Source: Butyrivibrio sp. M55
GTDB lineage: Bacteria > Bacillota > Clostridia > Lachnospirales > Lachnospiraceae
Direction of reading: 5' to 3'
DNA length: 64,000 nucleotides
Assembly: GCF_900116865.1 (NCBI RefSeq)
Contig: NZ_FPCD01000004.1
Location: 124,001-188,000, forward strand
The translations under genes and the position numbers were made by a program. Shown here one piece after another: positions 34,388-42,782 of the stretch. The notes under the pieces are model-generated. The model had not been told where the DNA came from and did no database searches. It saw only the letters and a program-made list of their open reading frames with translations. The first letter of the stretch is position 1. Each line of letters opens with the position of its first letter.

Positions 34388-34819
34388 ATGAGTTCATTAA
34401 AAGAGTACGGTGATCTTTTTTTAAGATTGAATTTAACAGAGCTTTCTGTCGAAGAAGGAGACTTTAAGATTCAAATGAAAAGAGAGAACTCCATCAAGAC
34501 CGAGAGCGTAAAAGTAGTAGAAGCAGCACCGGTACAGAAGGAGAGTGCTCCGGCCGTTCAAGCTAAGGAAGATGCATCTGAGCAGGTTAGTGGAACACAA
34601 GTAAACGCACCACTTCTTGGAATTTTCTATGCTTCTGTAGGAGAAAAAAAGGCGATAAAAGAAGGCGACAAAGTATCCGAAGGAGACGTACTTTGCACCA
34701 TCGAGGCAATGAAGATGATGAACGAAGTAAAAGCTCCCGTGAGCGGTGTTGTCAAGAAAGTCTGTGTCACAGACGGCGCGCTTGTTGAGTATAAACAGAC
34801 ACTTTTTGTGATTGAATAA
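34388..34819 (+). CDS. accB: Biotin carboxyl carrier protein of acetyl-CoA carboxylase
   Basis: 143 residues. A helical N-terminus (about 1-35), an Ala/Pro/Glu-rich flexible linker (about 40-70) and a C-terminal biotinyl domain whose acceptor is Lys109 in IEAMKMM. Biotin is attached by BirA (14151) and swings between AccC and AccA/AccD. AAAGGG lies about 6 bp before the ATG. Confidence 0.96.
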   Translation: MSSLKEYGDLFLRLNLTELSVEEGDFKIQMKRENSIKTESVKVVEAAPVQKESAPAVQAKEDASEQVSGTQVNAPLLGIFYASVGEKKAIKEGDKVSEGDVLCTIEAMKMMNEVKAPVSGVVKKVCVTDGALVEYKQTLFVIE

Positions 34820-34828
34820 GAGGAATTT

Positions 34829-35269
34829 ATGGATAGAGAAGAATTGAAGAAGATATTACCTCACAGAGAGCCGATGCTCCTTGTTGATGAGGCGTATCTT
34901 AACGAGGATGGAACTGCGACGGGATATTACAACGTGCGCGGCGATGAGTACTTTTTGCAGGGACATTTTCCCGGAAATCCCATCGTGCCCGGAGTAATAC
35001 AGTGCGAGATAATGGCACAATCTGCCTGCGTTCTTTTTGCCGATAAGATGGCAAACGGTGGAGTTATCCCTGTTTATACGGGACTTGATAAGGTTCGTTT
35101 CAGAAACATGGTTAAGCCCGGAGACAGGATCAGAGTCGACACTAAGGTAATAAGGTCTTTTCATCCCATGTATGTACTTCATGGGGAATTGACTGTAGAT
35201 GGGAAAAAATGTATGAGCGGAGATTTTTCTTTTGCCATTACGGAAGTTGGAGAAAGAGAGGAAGCGTGA
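34829..35269 (+). CDS. fabZ: 3-hydroxyacyl-[ACP] dehydratase
   Basis: 146 residues, a single hot-dog fold. The active site is His46 in GHFPGNPIVPGV and Glu60 in QCEIMAQ. It dehydrates 3-hydroxyacyl-ACP to trans-2-enoyl-ACP. The operon has no fabM isomerase or fabA, so the source of unsaturated chains, if any, is not visible here. AGAGGAAT precedes the ATG. Confidence 0.96.
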   Translation: MDREELKKILPHREPMLLVDEAYLNEDGTATGYYNVRGDEYFLQGHFPGNPIVPGVIQCEIMAQSACVLFADKMANGGVIPVYTGLDKVRFRNMVKPGDRIRVDTKVIRSFHPMYVLHGELTVDGKKCMSGDFSFAITEVGEREEA

Positions 35270-35270
35270 C

Positions 35271-36599
35271 ATGTTTTCTAAGATTCTTATAGCAAACCGT
35301 GGTGAAGTTGCCGTACGTGTTATCAGAGCATGCAAGGAAATGGGAATAGAGACCGTTGCGGTTTATTCCGATGCAGACAAAGACGCACTTCATGTAGAGA
35401 TGGCTGATGAGAGCTACTGCATCGGCGGACCTTTAGTAAACGACAGCTATTTGAATATTAACGTCATAATTACGTTAGCTCAGGCAGTCGGAGCTGAAGC
35501 AATTCACCCCGGATACGGTATGCTTTCCGAGAATCCTGAGTTTGCAAGGAAGTGTGAAGAAAACGATATCGCGCTTATCGGCCCCGGTTCCGAAGTTATG
35601 GAGAAGATGGGGCAAAAAGAGATTGCGAGACAGATTGCTGTCAGCACGGGAGTTCCCGTTACACCCGGAAGCGACATCTTAGAGAGCAACAAGGCTGCGA
35701 TCAGATGGGCAAAAGAGATAGGATATCCGGTAATACTTAAGGCGAGAGCCGGTGGTGGCGGAAAAGGAATCCGCGTTGTAAGAGAGGAAAGTGAATTAAT
35801 ACCGGCTTTTGAGCAGGTAAAAAAGGAAGCAAAGAGCTCTTTTGCAGATGATGCCATCTTCATGGAGAAGTATCTCGAGAATGTAAAGCATGTTGAGGTT
35901 CAGATTCTTGCGGACCAGAGAGGAAAAGTAATTGTCCTTGGCGACAGAGACTGCTCTGTTCAGCGCAAAAACCAGAAGCTCATAGAAGAGTGTCCTGCTC
36001 CGGTTTTATCTGACGAAACACGTAAAAAGATGTACAAAGCGGCTTCAGATCTTGCCAAAACGGTTGGCTATGTAACTGTCGGAACCGTGGAGTTTCTTGT
36101 GAAAGGGGATTCCTTCTATTTTATGGAAATGAATACCCGTCTTCAGGTTGAGCACTCCGTGACTGAGATGGTATGCGGCATAGACATAGTTGAGTGGCAG
36201 ATAAGGACCGCGGCAGGAATAGATATTCCTTTTAATCAGGAAGATATCGCGCACAATAAACATGCAATTGAATGCAGGATTTGTGCGGAAAATTCAGTAG
36301 ACTTTAGACCGTCTACCGGAAAGGTTGAGCTTTTACATATTCCCGGAGGAGTAGACGTGAGATTTGATTCGGCGCTCTATCAGAGCTATGAGGTGACTCC
36401 GTTCTATGATTCCATGCTTGGTAAACTCATAGTCTGTGCGGATACAAGGGACGGTGCGATCCGTAAGATGAAAAGTGCACTCTCAGAGTTTGTGCTTGTC
36501 GGTGTTGATAACAACAGAGAGATGCATATGAAGTTCATGGACAACGGCAAGTTTGTTGTCGGTAATTATGACACGGGAATATGTCAGAAGGTTTTGTAA
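35271..36599 (+). CDS. accC: Acetyl-CoA carboxylase, biotin carboxylase subunit
   Basis: 442 residues from MFSKILIANRGEVAVRVI, one base after the fabZ stop; GAGGAAG inside fabZ is the ribosome site. The ATP-grasp glycine loop is KARAGGGGKGIRVV (about 155-168). EMNTRLQVEHSVTEMV holds the catalytic Glu and Arg. It carboxylates biotin on AccB with ATP and bicarbonate. Confidence 0.97.
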   Translation: MFSKILIANRGEVAVRVIRACKEMGIETVAVYSDADKDALHVEMADESYCIGGPLVNDSYLNINVIITLAQAVGAEAIHPGYGMLSENPEFARKCEENDIALIGPGSEVMEKMGQKEIARQIAVSTGVPVTPGSDILESNKAAIRWAKEIGYPVILKARAGGGGKGIRVVREESELIPAFEQVKKEAKSSFADDAIFMEKYLENVKHVEVQILADQRGKVIVLGDRDCSVQRKNQKLIEECPAPVLSDETRKKMYKAASDLAKTVGYVTVGTVEFLVKGDSFYFMEMNTRLQVEHSVTEMVCGIDIVEWQIRTAAGIDIPFNQEDIAHNKHAIECRICAENSVDFRPSTGKVELLHIPGGVDVRFDSALYQSYEVTPFYDSMLGKLIVCADTRDGAIRKMKSALSEFVLVGVDNNREMHMKFMDNGKFVVGNYDTGICQKVL

Positions 36600-36602
36600 A
36601 CT

Positions 36603-37436
36603 ATGGAATTAAAAAGTTTTTTTCTAAAAGCGAATAATGAGCTTGAATACGGTGATGTTAAACAAAAAAGCAGAAAAGTTACATGTAAGAGATGCCAGAA
36701 AGAAACTGCCGTAGCCAAGATAAGAAAAAACAATTTCGTATGTCCGAACTGCGGATATTATTTTCCTGTACGAGCAAGGCGCAGAATACTTATGCTCTCG
36801 GATAAAAGAAGTTTTGTGGAATTGTTCGGAGATCTTGAGTCAAAGAATATCCTTGATTTCCCAGAGTATGACAGCAAGTTGCAGTCGGCAAGGGAAAAGA
36901 GCCGTGAGAATGAGGGCGTTATCTGCGGTGTTTCAACGATTGGTGGCTACAGAACATGCATTTTTGCAATGGATGCAAATTTCATGATGGGATCCATGGG
37001 AGCGGTTGTCGGAGAGCGCATTACAAGTCTTTTTGAATATGCCACCGAAAAGAGCCTTCCCGTTATCGGAGTTACAGTCTCCGGCGGAGCAAGAATGCAG
37101 GAAGGAATGCTTTCTCTTATGCAGATGTCTAAGGTTTCCGCGGCGGTTAAAAGACATAACAATGCGGGAAATCTGTATATAAATCTTTTGACCAATCCTA
37201 CGACAGGAGGCGTGGATGCGAGCTTTGCGATGCTTGCGGACATAACGCTTGCAGAGCCCGGAGCAAGGATAGGATTTGCGGGCCCCCGTGTTATTGAGAA
37301 GACTCTTAACAGAGCGCTTCCCAAGGGCTTCCAGAAAGCAGAAAGAGTTCTGGAATGCGGATTTATAGATGACATTGTAACAAGAGATAAGCAAAGGGAT
37401 TACCTTGAAAAGATACTTAAGATTCACAACTGCTAA
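36603..37436 (+). CDS. accD: Acetyl-CoA carboxylase carboxyltransferase beta subunit
   Basis: 277 residues. The four-cysteine zinc ribbon is present (Cys28, Cys31, Cys47, Cys50). The crotonase-like core holds SGGARMQEG and NPTTGGVDASFA. With AccA it transfers the carboxyl group from biotin to acetyl-CoA. It starts 3 bp after accC. Its downstream partner begins only 22 bp after its stop, if accA is started at the ATG chosen here. Confidence 0.96.
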   Translation: MELKSFFLKANNELEYGDVKQKSRKVTCKRCQKETAVAKIRKNNFVCPNCGYYFPVRARRRILMLSDKRSFVELFGDLESKNILDFPEYDSKLQSAREKSRENEGVICGVSTIGGYRTCIFAMDANFMMGSMGAVVGERITSLFEYATEKSLPVIGVTVSGGARMQEGMLSLMQMSKVSAAVKRHNNAGNLYINLLTNPTTGGVDASFAMLADITLAEPGARIGFAGPRVIEKTLNRALPKGFQKAERVLECGFIDDIVTRDKQRDYLEKILKIHNC

Positions 37437-37458
37437 AGAAGAATACAAGAGGGCAGAT

Positions 37459-38214
37459 ATGAGAGATTATGATATCGTGCTCGGTGCACGAAGTGACAAT
37501 CGGTACACGGCGGTTGATTATATGAACGCCGTTATCGGTGATTTTATTGAATTTCACGGTGACAGATACTTTGGTGATGACGGAGCCGTTATCGCAGGTA
37601 TAGGAATGATAAAAGACATGCCTGTGACGGTTATCGGAATTGAAAAAGGTAAGAATACCGAAGACAGGATAGCTCATAACTTTGGAAGCGCTCATCCCGA
37701 AGGCTACAGAAAAGCCTTGAGACTCATGAAGCAGGCGGAAAAGTTTCACAGACCGATAGTGTGCTTTATAGATACAGCAGGTGCTTTCTGCGGTGTAGAT
37801 GCGGAGGAACGCGGTCAGGGAAGAGCCATTGCCGAGAATCTGTATGAGATGTCAGATCTTCGAACACCCATATTATCAATAGTGATCGGTGAAGGTGGAA
37901 GCGGAGGCGCACTTGCTCTTTCACATGCGGACAGAATATGGATGCTGGAGGATGCGTATTTTAGCGTGGTATCACCTGAGAGTTGCGCGAATATCTTATG
38001 GAAAAGTACGGAAAAAGCAGATGTGGTCGCGGATGCTCTTTATCTTACGGCTGAGAAGCTGTACAAACTGGGGCTTATAGATAAGATTTGTAGCAATGAT
38101 TCTTTTGAGAACTTAGAAAACGATATATATTCGGAGCTTAAGAAATTGTTGGCTACGGATATTGATACACTTACCGATGAAAGATATGAAAAATTCAGAA
38201 GAGTCGGATATTAG
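37459..38214 (+). CDS. accA: Acetyl-CoA carboxylase carboxyltransferase alpha subunit
   Basis: 251 residues from MRDYDIVLGARSDNR, with GAGGGC 5 bp upstream. A longer frame from a TTG inside accD is possible but lacks a ribosome site and adds nothing conserved. DFIEFHGDRYFGDDGA, FIDTAGAFCGVDAEERGQG and IGEGGSGGALALSHAD are diagnostic. It is shorter than the E. coli subunit (319 residues), as is usual in Firmicutes. Confidence 0.95.
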   Translation: MRDYDIVLGARSDNRYTAVDYMNAVIGDFIEFHGDRYFGDDGAVIAGIGMIKDMPVTVIGIEKGKNTEDRIAHNFGSAHPEGYRKALRLMKQAEKFHRPIVCFIDTAGAFCGVDAEERGQGRAIAENLYEMSDLRTPILSIVIGEGGSGGALALSHADRIWMLEDAYFSVVSPESCANILWKSTEKADVVADALYLTAEKLYKLGLIDKICSNDSFENLENDIYSELKKLLATDIDTLTDERYEKFRRVGY

Positions 38215-38222
38215 AGGCAAAG

Positions 38223-39881
38223 ATGATTAACATATATCAAAAATACTATAAGGAAAAATGCGATAAAGACGGAAATATAGTAAGTATTGAAACGAGTTTT
38301 GATGATAATTTCAATTTCGCTTATGATGTGATAGACAAATTTGCCGAAGAATGTCCCGATAAGCTTGCTATGGTGCACAGAAGCATGGATGGCAGGGATA
38401 CGAGATTTACTTTCGGTGATCTTAAAAGACTTACCAATAAAGCTGCAAATGCTCTTAAATCGCTTGGAATAAAGCGAGGGGATCCTGTAATGCTCCTTCT
38501 AAAAAGAAGATATGAGTTCTGGATCAGCATTCTTGCGATTCATAAGCTTGGAGCAATAGCTATACCTACGTCACATATGGTATCTTCCGAGGATATTAAA
38601 GAGAGAATTAATATCTCTGGAGCAAAGGCCGTAATCTGTGTTAATTCAGAGCAGATCTGTGATAAAGTGGAACGCGCCGTTTCAGGGCATGATGTCATTC
38701 AGATTGTAGTTGGAGACAGCTATAAGGATACAATCTCTTTTGCGGGAATCATGGAAGAAGCTTCTGAGGAACTTGACAGAATAAGTACCGATGTAAATGA
38801 CAATATGCTTTACTATTTTACGTCAGGTACAAGCGGTGCGCCAAAGGCGGTAATACATGACTTTTCATATCCGATAGCACATATCTACACGGCTAAATGC
38901 TGGCACGGTGTGGAATATGACGGACTGCACCTTACGGTTGCCGATTCAGGGTGGGCTAAGTCTGCATGGGGCAAGCTGTATGGCCAGTGGTTTATAGGAA
39001 CAGCCATAATGGTCTATGACTATGAGCAGTTCTATGCCGCAGATCTGCTGAAGCTTATCGCTGAGGAAAAGATATGCACGTTCTGTGCTCCGCCTACTAT
39101 TTATAAGTATCTTATTCTGGAAGATATTTCCAAGTACGATCTTAGCAATTTAAAAAATGCGACAACTGCCGGCGAGCCGATGCCTGAAGAAGTAGCGGAA
39201 AAGTTTTTTGACATGACGGGAATCCGCATTCGCGAAGGGTTCGGCCAGACTGAAACCGCGCTACAGATATGCACACCTGTAGGCAAAGAGCAGATAAAGG
39301 GCTCCATTGGTGTATCGTCTCCTTTATATAAGGTGACTTTGGTCGATGAGGATAATAAACCTGTTGCTGTAGGTGAAGAGGGCGAGATAGTCATAATTCC
39401 CGAAGGGGACAAAAGACCTATAGGTATATTCAAGGGATACCTCGGTGATGAGGCATTATATAAGGAAGTTTGGCGCGGCGGCGTTTATCATACAAAAGAT
39501 AAAGCTATCATGGATGAAAGCGGACATTTCTTTTTCCTGGGAAGAAATGACGATGTCATTAAATCGAGCGGCTACCGTATAGGACCTTCCGAAGTAGAGG
39601 ACGTTATAATGTGCCACCCTGCGGTATTTGAGTGCGCTGTTACGGGATTTCCTTCAAAGAACAGAGGCGCCGTTGTAAAAGCGAGCATTATCCTCAAAGA
39701 TGGCGTTGAAGATACAGGCAAGCTCGGAACTGAGATTCAGGAATTCGTAAAAAAGCGTGTTGCGATATACAAGTATCCCAGGATAATCAAATTCGTAGAC
39801 GAATTACCAAGAACAAGCAGCGGAAAGATAAGCAGAGCCCGCATAAGGCAGGCGGATATAGCCAGACTAAACAAAAAGTGA
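38223..39881 (+). CDS. AMP-forming acyl-CoA ligase at the end of the fab operon
   Basis: 552 residues of the adenylate-forming (ANL) superfamily. The phosphate-binding loop is YYFTSGTSGAPKAVIHD (about 196-212). GFGQTETAL is motif A5, GRNDDVIKSSGYRIGP is the hinge region, and PRTSSGKISR carries the catalytic lysine. It resembles acetyl/medium-chain acyl-CoA synthetases (AcsM-like) rather than acyl-ACP synthetases. It starts 8 bp after accA, so it is part of the operon. Possible roles: activating exogenous fatty or short-chain acids as primers. That is inference; the acid used is unknown. No clear terminator follows. Confidence 0.88.
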   Translation: MINIYQKYYKEKCDKDGNIVSIETSFDDNFNFAYDVIDKFAEECPDKLAMVHRSMDGRDTRFTFGDLKRLTNKAANALKSLGIKRGDPVMLLLKRRYEFWISILAIHKLGAIAIPTSHMVSSEDIKERINISGAKAVICVNSEQICDKVERAVSGHDVIQIVVGDSYKDTISFAGIMEEASEELDRISTDVNDNMLYYFTSGTSGAPKAVIHDFSYPIAHIYTAKCWHGVEYDGLHLTVADSGWAKSAWGKLYGQWFIGTAIMVYDYEQFYAADLLKLIAEEKICTFCAPPTIYKYLILEDISKYDLSNLKNATTAGEPMPEEVAEKFFDMTGIRIREGFGQTETALQICTPVGKEQIKGSIGVSSPLYKVTLVDEDNKPVAVGEEGEIVIIPEGDKRPIGIFKGYLGDEALYKEVWRGGVYHTKDKAIMDESGHFFFLGRNDDVIKSSGYRIGPSEVEDVIMCHPAVFECAVTGFPSKNRGAVVKASIILKDGVEDTGKLGTEIQEFVKKRVAIYKYPRIIKFVDELPRTSSGKISRARIRQADIARLNKK

Positions 39882-39906
39882 CCTTCATTTTTTATCAATA
39901 TTTTAT

Positions 39907-39936
39907 TTGAAATATATGTGCTTTTGTAGACATAAT
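39907..39936 (+). promoter_or_regulatory. Promoter of the CheY-like gene
   Basis: TTGAAA (39907-39912), an 18-bp spacer, CATAAT (39931-39936), about 70 bp before the ATG. Confidence 0.5.
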
Positions 39937-40006
39937 ATATATATGGAAACTCTGATTAAATAAGTATTTTCTTAGACGGTTGTATTTCAGATAAGGAGAC
40001 AAACTC

Positions 40007-40381
40007 ATGAAAAAGAAGGTTCTTATAGCAGATGATACATCATTATTCAGAGAGATGATAAAAAATGCGCTTAGCGTAGATGAATATCAGATTGTTGGTG
40101 AAGCTGTTACCGGGGGCGAGGCAGTTGATATGTATAAAGAAAAGAAGCCCGATCTTATGGTTCTTGATATAAATATGCCTAAGATGAACGGGATAGATGC
40201 TTTGACTTCCGTGATGGAGTTTGATCCCAAAGCGCGTGTGATCATGTGTTCCGATCAGAAATATGAAGGAATGATAGTCATGGCGATAAAAAAGGGAGCC
40301 AAAGACTTCATTGTTAAGCCATTTAGCGCTTCAGATGTTTTGAAAGCGGTAAATAAGGCGTTTGAAGAGGAAGAAGAGTAA
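40007..40381 (+). CDS. CheY-like single-domain response regulator
   Basis: 124 residues, receiver domain only. The acidic pair is in IADDTSLFREM, the phosphoacceptor Asp is in LMVLDINMPKMNG (about Asp54), the conserved Ser/Thr position is in VIMCSDQ and the Lys in DFIVKPFSA. There is no output domain, so it acts by protein contact, as CheY does on FliM or as a shuttle. It ends in an acidic tail (EEEEE). AAGGAGA lies 8 bp before the ATG. No chemotaxis genes adjoin it, but a FliM-N-terminus-like peptide is encoded at 41692-41787. Confidence 0.93.
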   Translation: MKKKVLIADDTSLFREMIKNALSVDEYQIVGEAVTGGEAVDMYKEKKPDLMVLDINMPKMNGIDALTSVMEFDPKARVIMCSDQKYEGMIVMAIKKGAKDFIVKPFSASDVLKAVNKAFEEEEE

Positions 40382-40394
40382 TATAATTATAATA

Positions 40395-40432
40395 AGCGAG
40401 GCTATATAAAGCATGTAGCCTCGCTGTTTATT
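40395..40432 (+). terminator. Terminator of the CheY-like gene
   Basis: AGCGAGGCTA and TAGCCTCGCT form a 10-bp stem followed by GTTTATTT. Confidence 0.8.
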
Positions 40433-40437
40433 TGATT

Positions 40438-40466
40438 TTGACAGTTCTTTTACACTGGACAATAAT
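40438..40466 (+). promoter_or_regulatory. Promoter of the double-ACT gene
   Basis: Consensus TTGACA (40438-40443), a 17-bp spacer, AATAAT (40461-40466). Confidence 0.65.
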
Positions 40467-40518
40467 AAAGTGCAATGTTAGAATACATGCATAAATCAAC
40501 TGGAAGAGGGGCAATTAT

Positions 40519-40923
40519 ATGTTAAAGCAAATATCTATTTATGCAGAAAATAAAAAAGGATGCTTACAGAATGTTACAGGGATTCTTTGCCAAAACGGAA
40601 TCAATATCCTTGGATCTGTAACTAATGATTCTGCAGAATATGGAATAATAAGAATGGTTGTTTCAGATCCTGAAAAGAGCATCGAAGTACTCAGCAGCGC
40701 AGGCTACATTTGCAAGACAACTCCTGTTCTTGCCGTTGAGTGTCAGGATGAAGTCGGATCTTTGGATAAAATCTTAAAGACCTTATTTGACAGCAATATA
40801 AATGTAAATTACACATATCTTTCTTTTAACCGTGATTCAGGTCTTCCTATTATGGTGATACATACAGATGACATTGCACAGGTTGAAAACATCCTTATTA
40901 ATAGAGGCTATAATTGCATCTGA
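40519..40923 (+). CDS. Tandem ACT-domain protein
   Basis: 134 residues made of two ACT domains. The first (about 1-65) reads ISIYAENKKGCLQNVTGILCQNGINI, the second (about 68-134) VLAVECQDEVGSLDKILKTLFDSNINV. ACT pairs like this bind amino acids as dimers. This stand-alone form has no catalytic domain and is common in Firmicutes and anaerobes, where its target is generally unknown. GAAGAGGGG precedes the ATG by 9 bp. Confidence 0.88.
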   Translation: MLKQISIYAENKKGCLQNVTGILCQNGINILGSVTNDSAEYGIIRMVVSDPEKSIEVLSSAGYICKTTPVLAVECQDEVGSLDKILKTLFDSNINVNYTYLSFNRDSGLPIMVIHTDDIAQVENILINRGYNCI

Positions 40924-41017
40924 TATAAGATATAAATTATAATGGTATTGTAAGTAAATATGGTAATAAGATTTAGGTTGTTTTGTTGTTTGCCGATGGG
41001 CTCATAGGAGGGTACAC

Positions 41018-41656
41018 ATGCAAGGATACAAAAAACTTGAATACACCGGAAATACTGACGTAATTCTTCGTTATACAAAGGGACATTTCATAACCCCTAA
41101 TTCCCATGTTAATTACTATATTGATCTGTGTGATACCAAAGCAAGAATGAAAGAGGCTCGTGCGGCCGGTGAATCGCTTGCTGAGATGTACATGTCTTCC
41201 GATGTTATCGATACGATCCTGTGTCTTGACGGAATGGAAGTGGTTGGCTCATACATGGCCAATAAGCTTACCGAGGCAGGAATATTATCCATGAATTCCC
41301 ATAAGTCCATGTACATTACGGCACCCGAATACAATGTCAACGGTCAGATGATGTTTCGTGAGAACAATCAGCACATGATAAATGAAAAGAAGGTGCTTAT
41401 CCTTATCGATTCAGCAACGACCGGAAAGACCTTAAAGAGCGCTCTTGAGTCTATTAGATTTTATAAAGGGGAAATTGTTGGAATATCCGCGATCTTCTCT
41501 TTAGCTACTCAGATCGAAAACATTCCGATCCGTGCGTTGTTCACGGTGCGTGATCTTCCGGATTACTCAACTGCTTCGCAGGACTCGTGCCCTCTGTGCA
41601 AAAGCGGAGTTCCTGTTGATGCAATCTGCAATGGATTTGGATATTCAACATTATAG
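41018..41656 (+). CDS. Phosphoribosyltransferase-family protein (orotate PRT-like)
   Basis: 212 residues. The PRPP-binding loop is visible as VLILIDSATTGKTLKSAL (about 128-145), and VDTILCLDGMEVVG precedes it as in type I phosphoribosyltransferases. The C-terminal extension CPLCKSGVPVDAICNG has closely spaced cysteines. It resembles proteins labelled orotate phosphoribosyltransferase in anaerobic Firmicutes, but it is not next to pyr genes and its substrate cannot be inferred. AGGAGGG lies 6 bp before the ATG. Confidence 0.8.
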   Translation: MQGYKKLEYTGNTDVILRYTKGHFITPNSHVNYYIDLCDTKARMKEARAAGESLAEMYMSSDVIDTILCLDGMEVVGSYMANKLTEAGILSMNSHKSMYITAPEYNVNGQMMFRENNQHMINEKKVLILIDSATTGKTLKSALESIRFYKGEIVGISAIFSLATQIENIPIRALFTVRDLPDYSTASQDSCPLCKSGVPVDAICNGFGYSTL

Positions 41657-41660
41657 AAAA

Positions 41661-41693
41661 AATAAGGCTCGTCATAGCGACGAGCCTTATATT
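41661..41693. terminator. Bidirectional terminator between PRT and the 31-residue ORF
   Basis: AATAAGGCTCGTC and GACGAGCCTTAT form a 12-13 bp stem. On the minus strand it is followed by TTATTTTTTC, a strong T run, so it is the better terminator for the minus-strand small gene whose stop lies in the stem. Confidence 0.85.
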
Positions 41694-41787
41694 ATGCGTT
41701 ATTCTCTTTTTCTTCTTCGAGTTTTTTAATAAGCTTATCTATTTCTTCTTGTGATAACATAGTAGAACTATTACTTACTTCTGCCAT
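41692..41787 (-). CDS. 31-residue ORF resembling the FliM N-terminal CheY-binding peptide
   Basis: ATG at 41785-41787 is preceded by GAGGG at 6-bp spacing, and the frame ends TAA at 41692-41694 inside a good minus-strand terminator. The product is MAEVSNSSTM, then LSQEEIDKLIKKLEEE, then KENNA. LSQxEID(A/K)L is the conserved start of FliM, where phosphorylated CheY docks. Here it is followed by a short charged helix and nothing else. Ribosome site, terminator and low-complexity-free sequence support a real small gene. It lies 1.3 kb from a CheY-like regulator. Function is inference. Confidence 0.6.
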   Translation of the reverse strand: MAEVSNSSTMLSQEEIDKLIKKLEEEKENNA

Positions 41788-41891
41788 TCCAATCCCTCTT
41801 TTCTCAAATTTAAAACCAAAAAACCAATCGATATATTTATATCACACGATTAATCATAAAGAAATCGATTTAATAAAACTTTCAATTTTTC

Positions 41892-41924
41892 CACAAATGA
41901 ACTAATTAGTTAATGGGATTTGTG
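41892..41924. promoter_or_regulatory. Nested dyads in the 41788-42104 gap
   Basis: CACAAAT (41892-41898) and ATTTGTG (41918-41924) enclose the perfect palindrome AACTAATTAGTT (41900-41911). The gap separates the small minus-strand gene from the two-component operon. It also holds the promoter at 42027 and otherwise no recognisable gene. Confidence 0.4.
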
Positions 41925-42026
41925 ATTTCTTTTTGGACAATTTGCTGATTGGAATGAAATAATATTTCTTCCAGATAGTAGTGACATCTGCTATTATTCT
42001 GAATATGACAAAGCTTGCTCATATCT

Positions 42027-42055
42027 TTGACCTTTTTTCATTTACATCATATTAT
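42027..42055 (+). promoter_or_regulatory. Promoter of the two-component operon
   Basis: TTGACC (42027-42032), a 17-bp spacer, TATTAT (42050-42055). Its -35, start of spacer and CATCATATTAT region are shared with the promoter at 48319-48347. Confidence 0.7.
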
Positions 42056-42104
42056 TAATTTATAGATGTTTTAAAGATGTAAAAACGTTTAATGAGGGGC
42101 GTAT

Positions 42105-42782
42105 ATGAGAATTCTGATCGCAGAGGATGAGGTTGCAACGGCGAAAGCGCTTAAACTCCTGATGGAGAAAGCGATGTACTCCGTGGATATTGTGCATAAC
42201 GGAGATGATGCGTGGGATTACATACAAGAGGGTTCGTATGAAGTAATCGTGCTTGATATTATGATGCCGGGAAAAAGCGGGCTTGAAGTTCTGTCGCTCA
42301 TAAGGCAGAACGGAATCAGGACGCCTGTCCTGCTCCTTACATCCAAGGCTGAGATAGAAGACAGAGTGGCAGGGCTTGAAGCGGGAGCCGATGACTATCT
42401 TCCGAAACCTTTTGCCACAAGTGAACTGATTGCAAGGGTTAAGGCACTCGGACGAAGAAGCGACAACTACAACGATTCTGTTCAGAGTATCGGTAATATA
42501 GTTCTTGACAGTAACAAGTATGAAATGAGCGTTGGTAAAAAGAGTGTCAAACTTACCAACAAGGAGTTTCAACTTATCGAACTGTTTGTCCTTCATCCGG
42601 GACAGGTCTTTTCAACAGAGCATTTGATGGAAAAGATATGGGGCTATGATACGGAATCTGATGTAGATGTGGTATGGACTACCATAGGGTATGTTCGAAA
42701 GAAGTTAAGGCAGATCAAAGCCAATGTGGAAATAAAGACAATGCGTGGCATCGGATATGCACTGGAGGTGACCTCATGCTGA
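42105..42782 (+). CDS. OmpR/PhoB-type response regulator
   Basis: 225 residues. Receiver domain 1-118 has IAEDEVATAKAL, phosphoacceptor Asp in VIVLDIMMPGKSG (about Asp51), and PKPF lysine. The C-terminal winged helix (about 125-225) has the LTNKEFQLIELFVLHPGQVFS and TTIGYVRKKLR blocks. Its stop overlaps the kinase start by 7 bp. A tandem 11-bp-phased repeat (TTTCAGGTT) upstream of the VTC gene is a good candidate target. GAGGGGCG lies about 5 bp before the ATG. Confidence 0.94.
   Translation: MRILIAEDEVATAKALKLLMEKAMYSVDIVHNGDDAWDYIQEGSYEVIVLDIMMPGKSGLEVLSLIRQNGIRTPVLLLTSKAEIEDRVAGLEAGADDYLPKPFATSELIARVKALGRRSDNYNDSVQSIGNIVLDSNKYEMSVGKKSVKLTNKEFQLIELFVLHPGQVFSTEHLMEKIWGYDTESDVDVVWTTIGYVRKKLRQIKANVEIKTMRGIGYALEVTSC

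Noticed and set aside
37405..37458. Longer accA beginning at a TTG inside accD
   Set aside because: No ribosome site precedes it and the extra residues are not conserved in AccA. The ATG at 37459 has GAGGG at good spacing.
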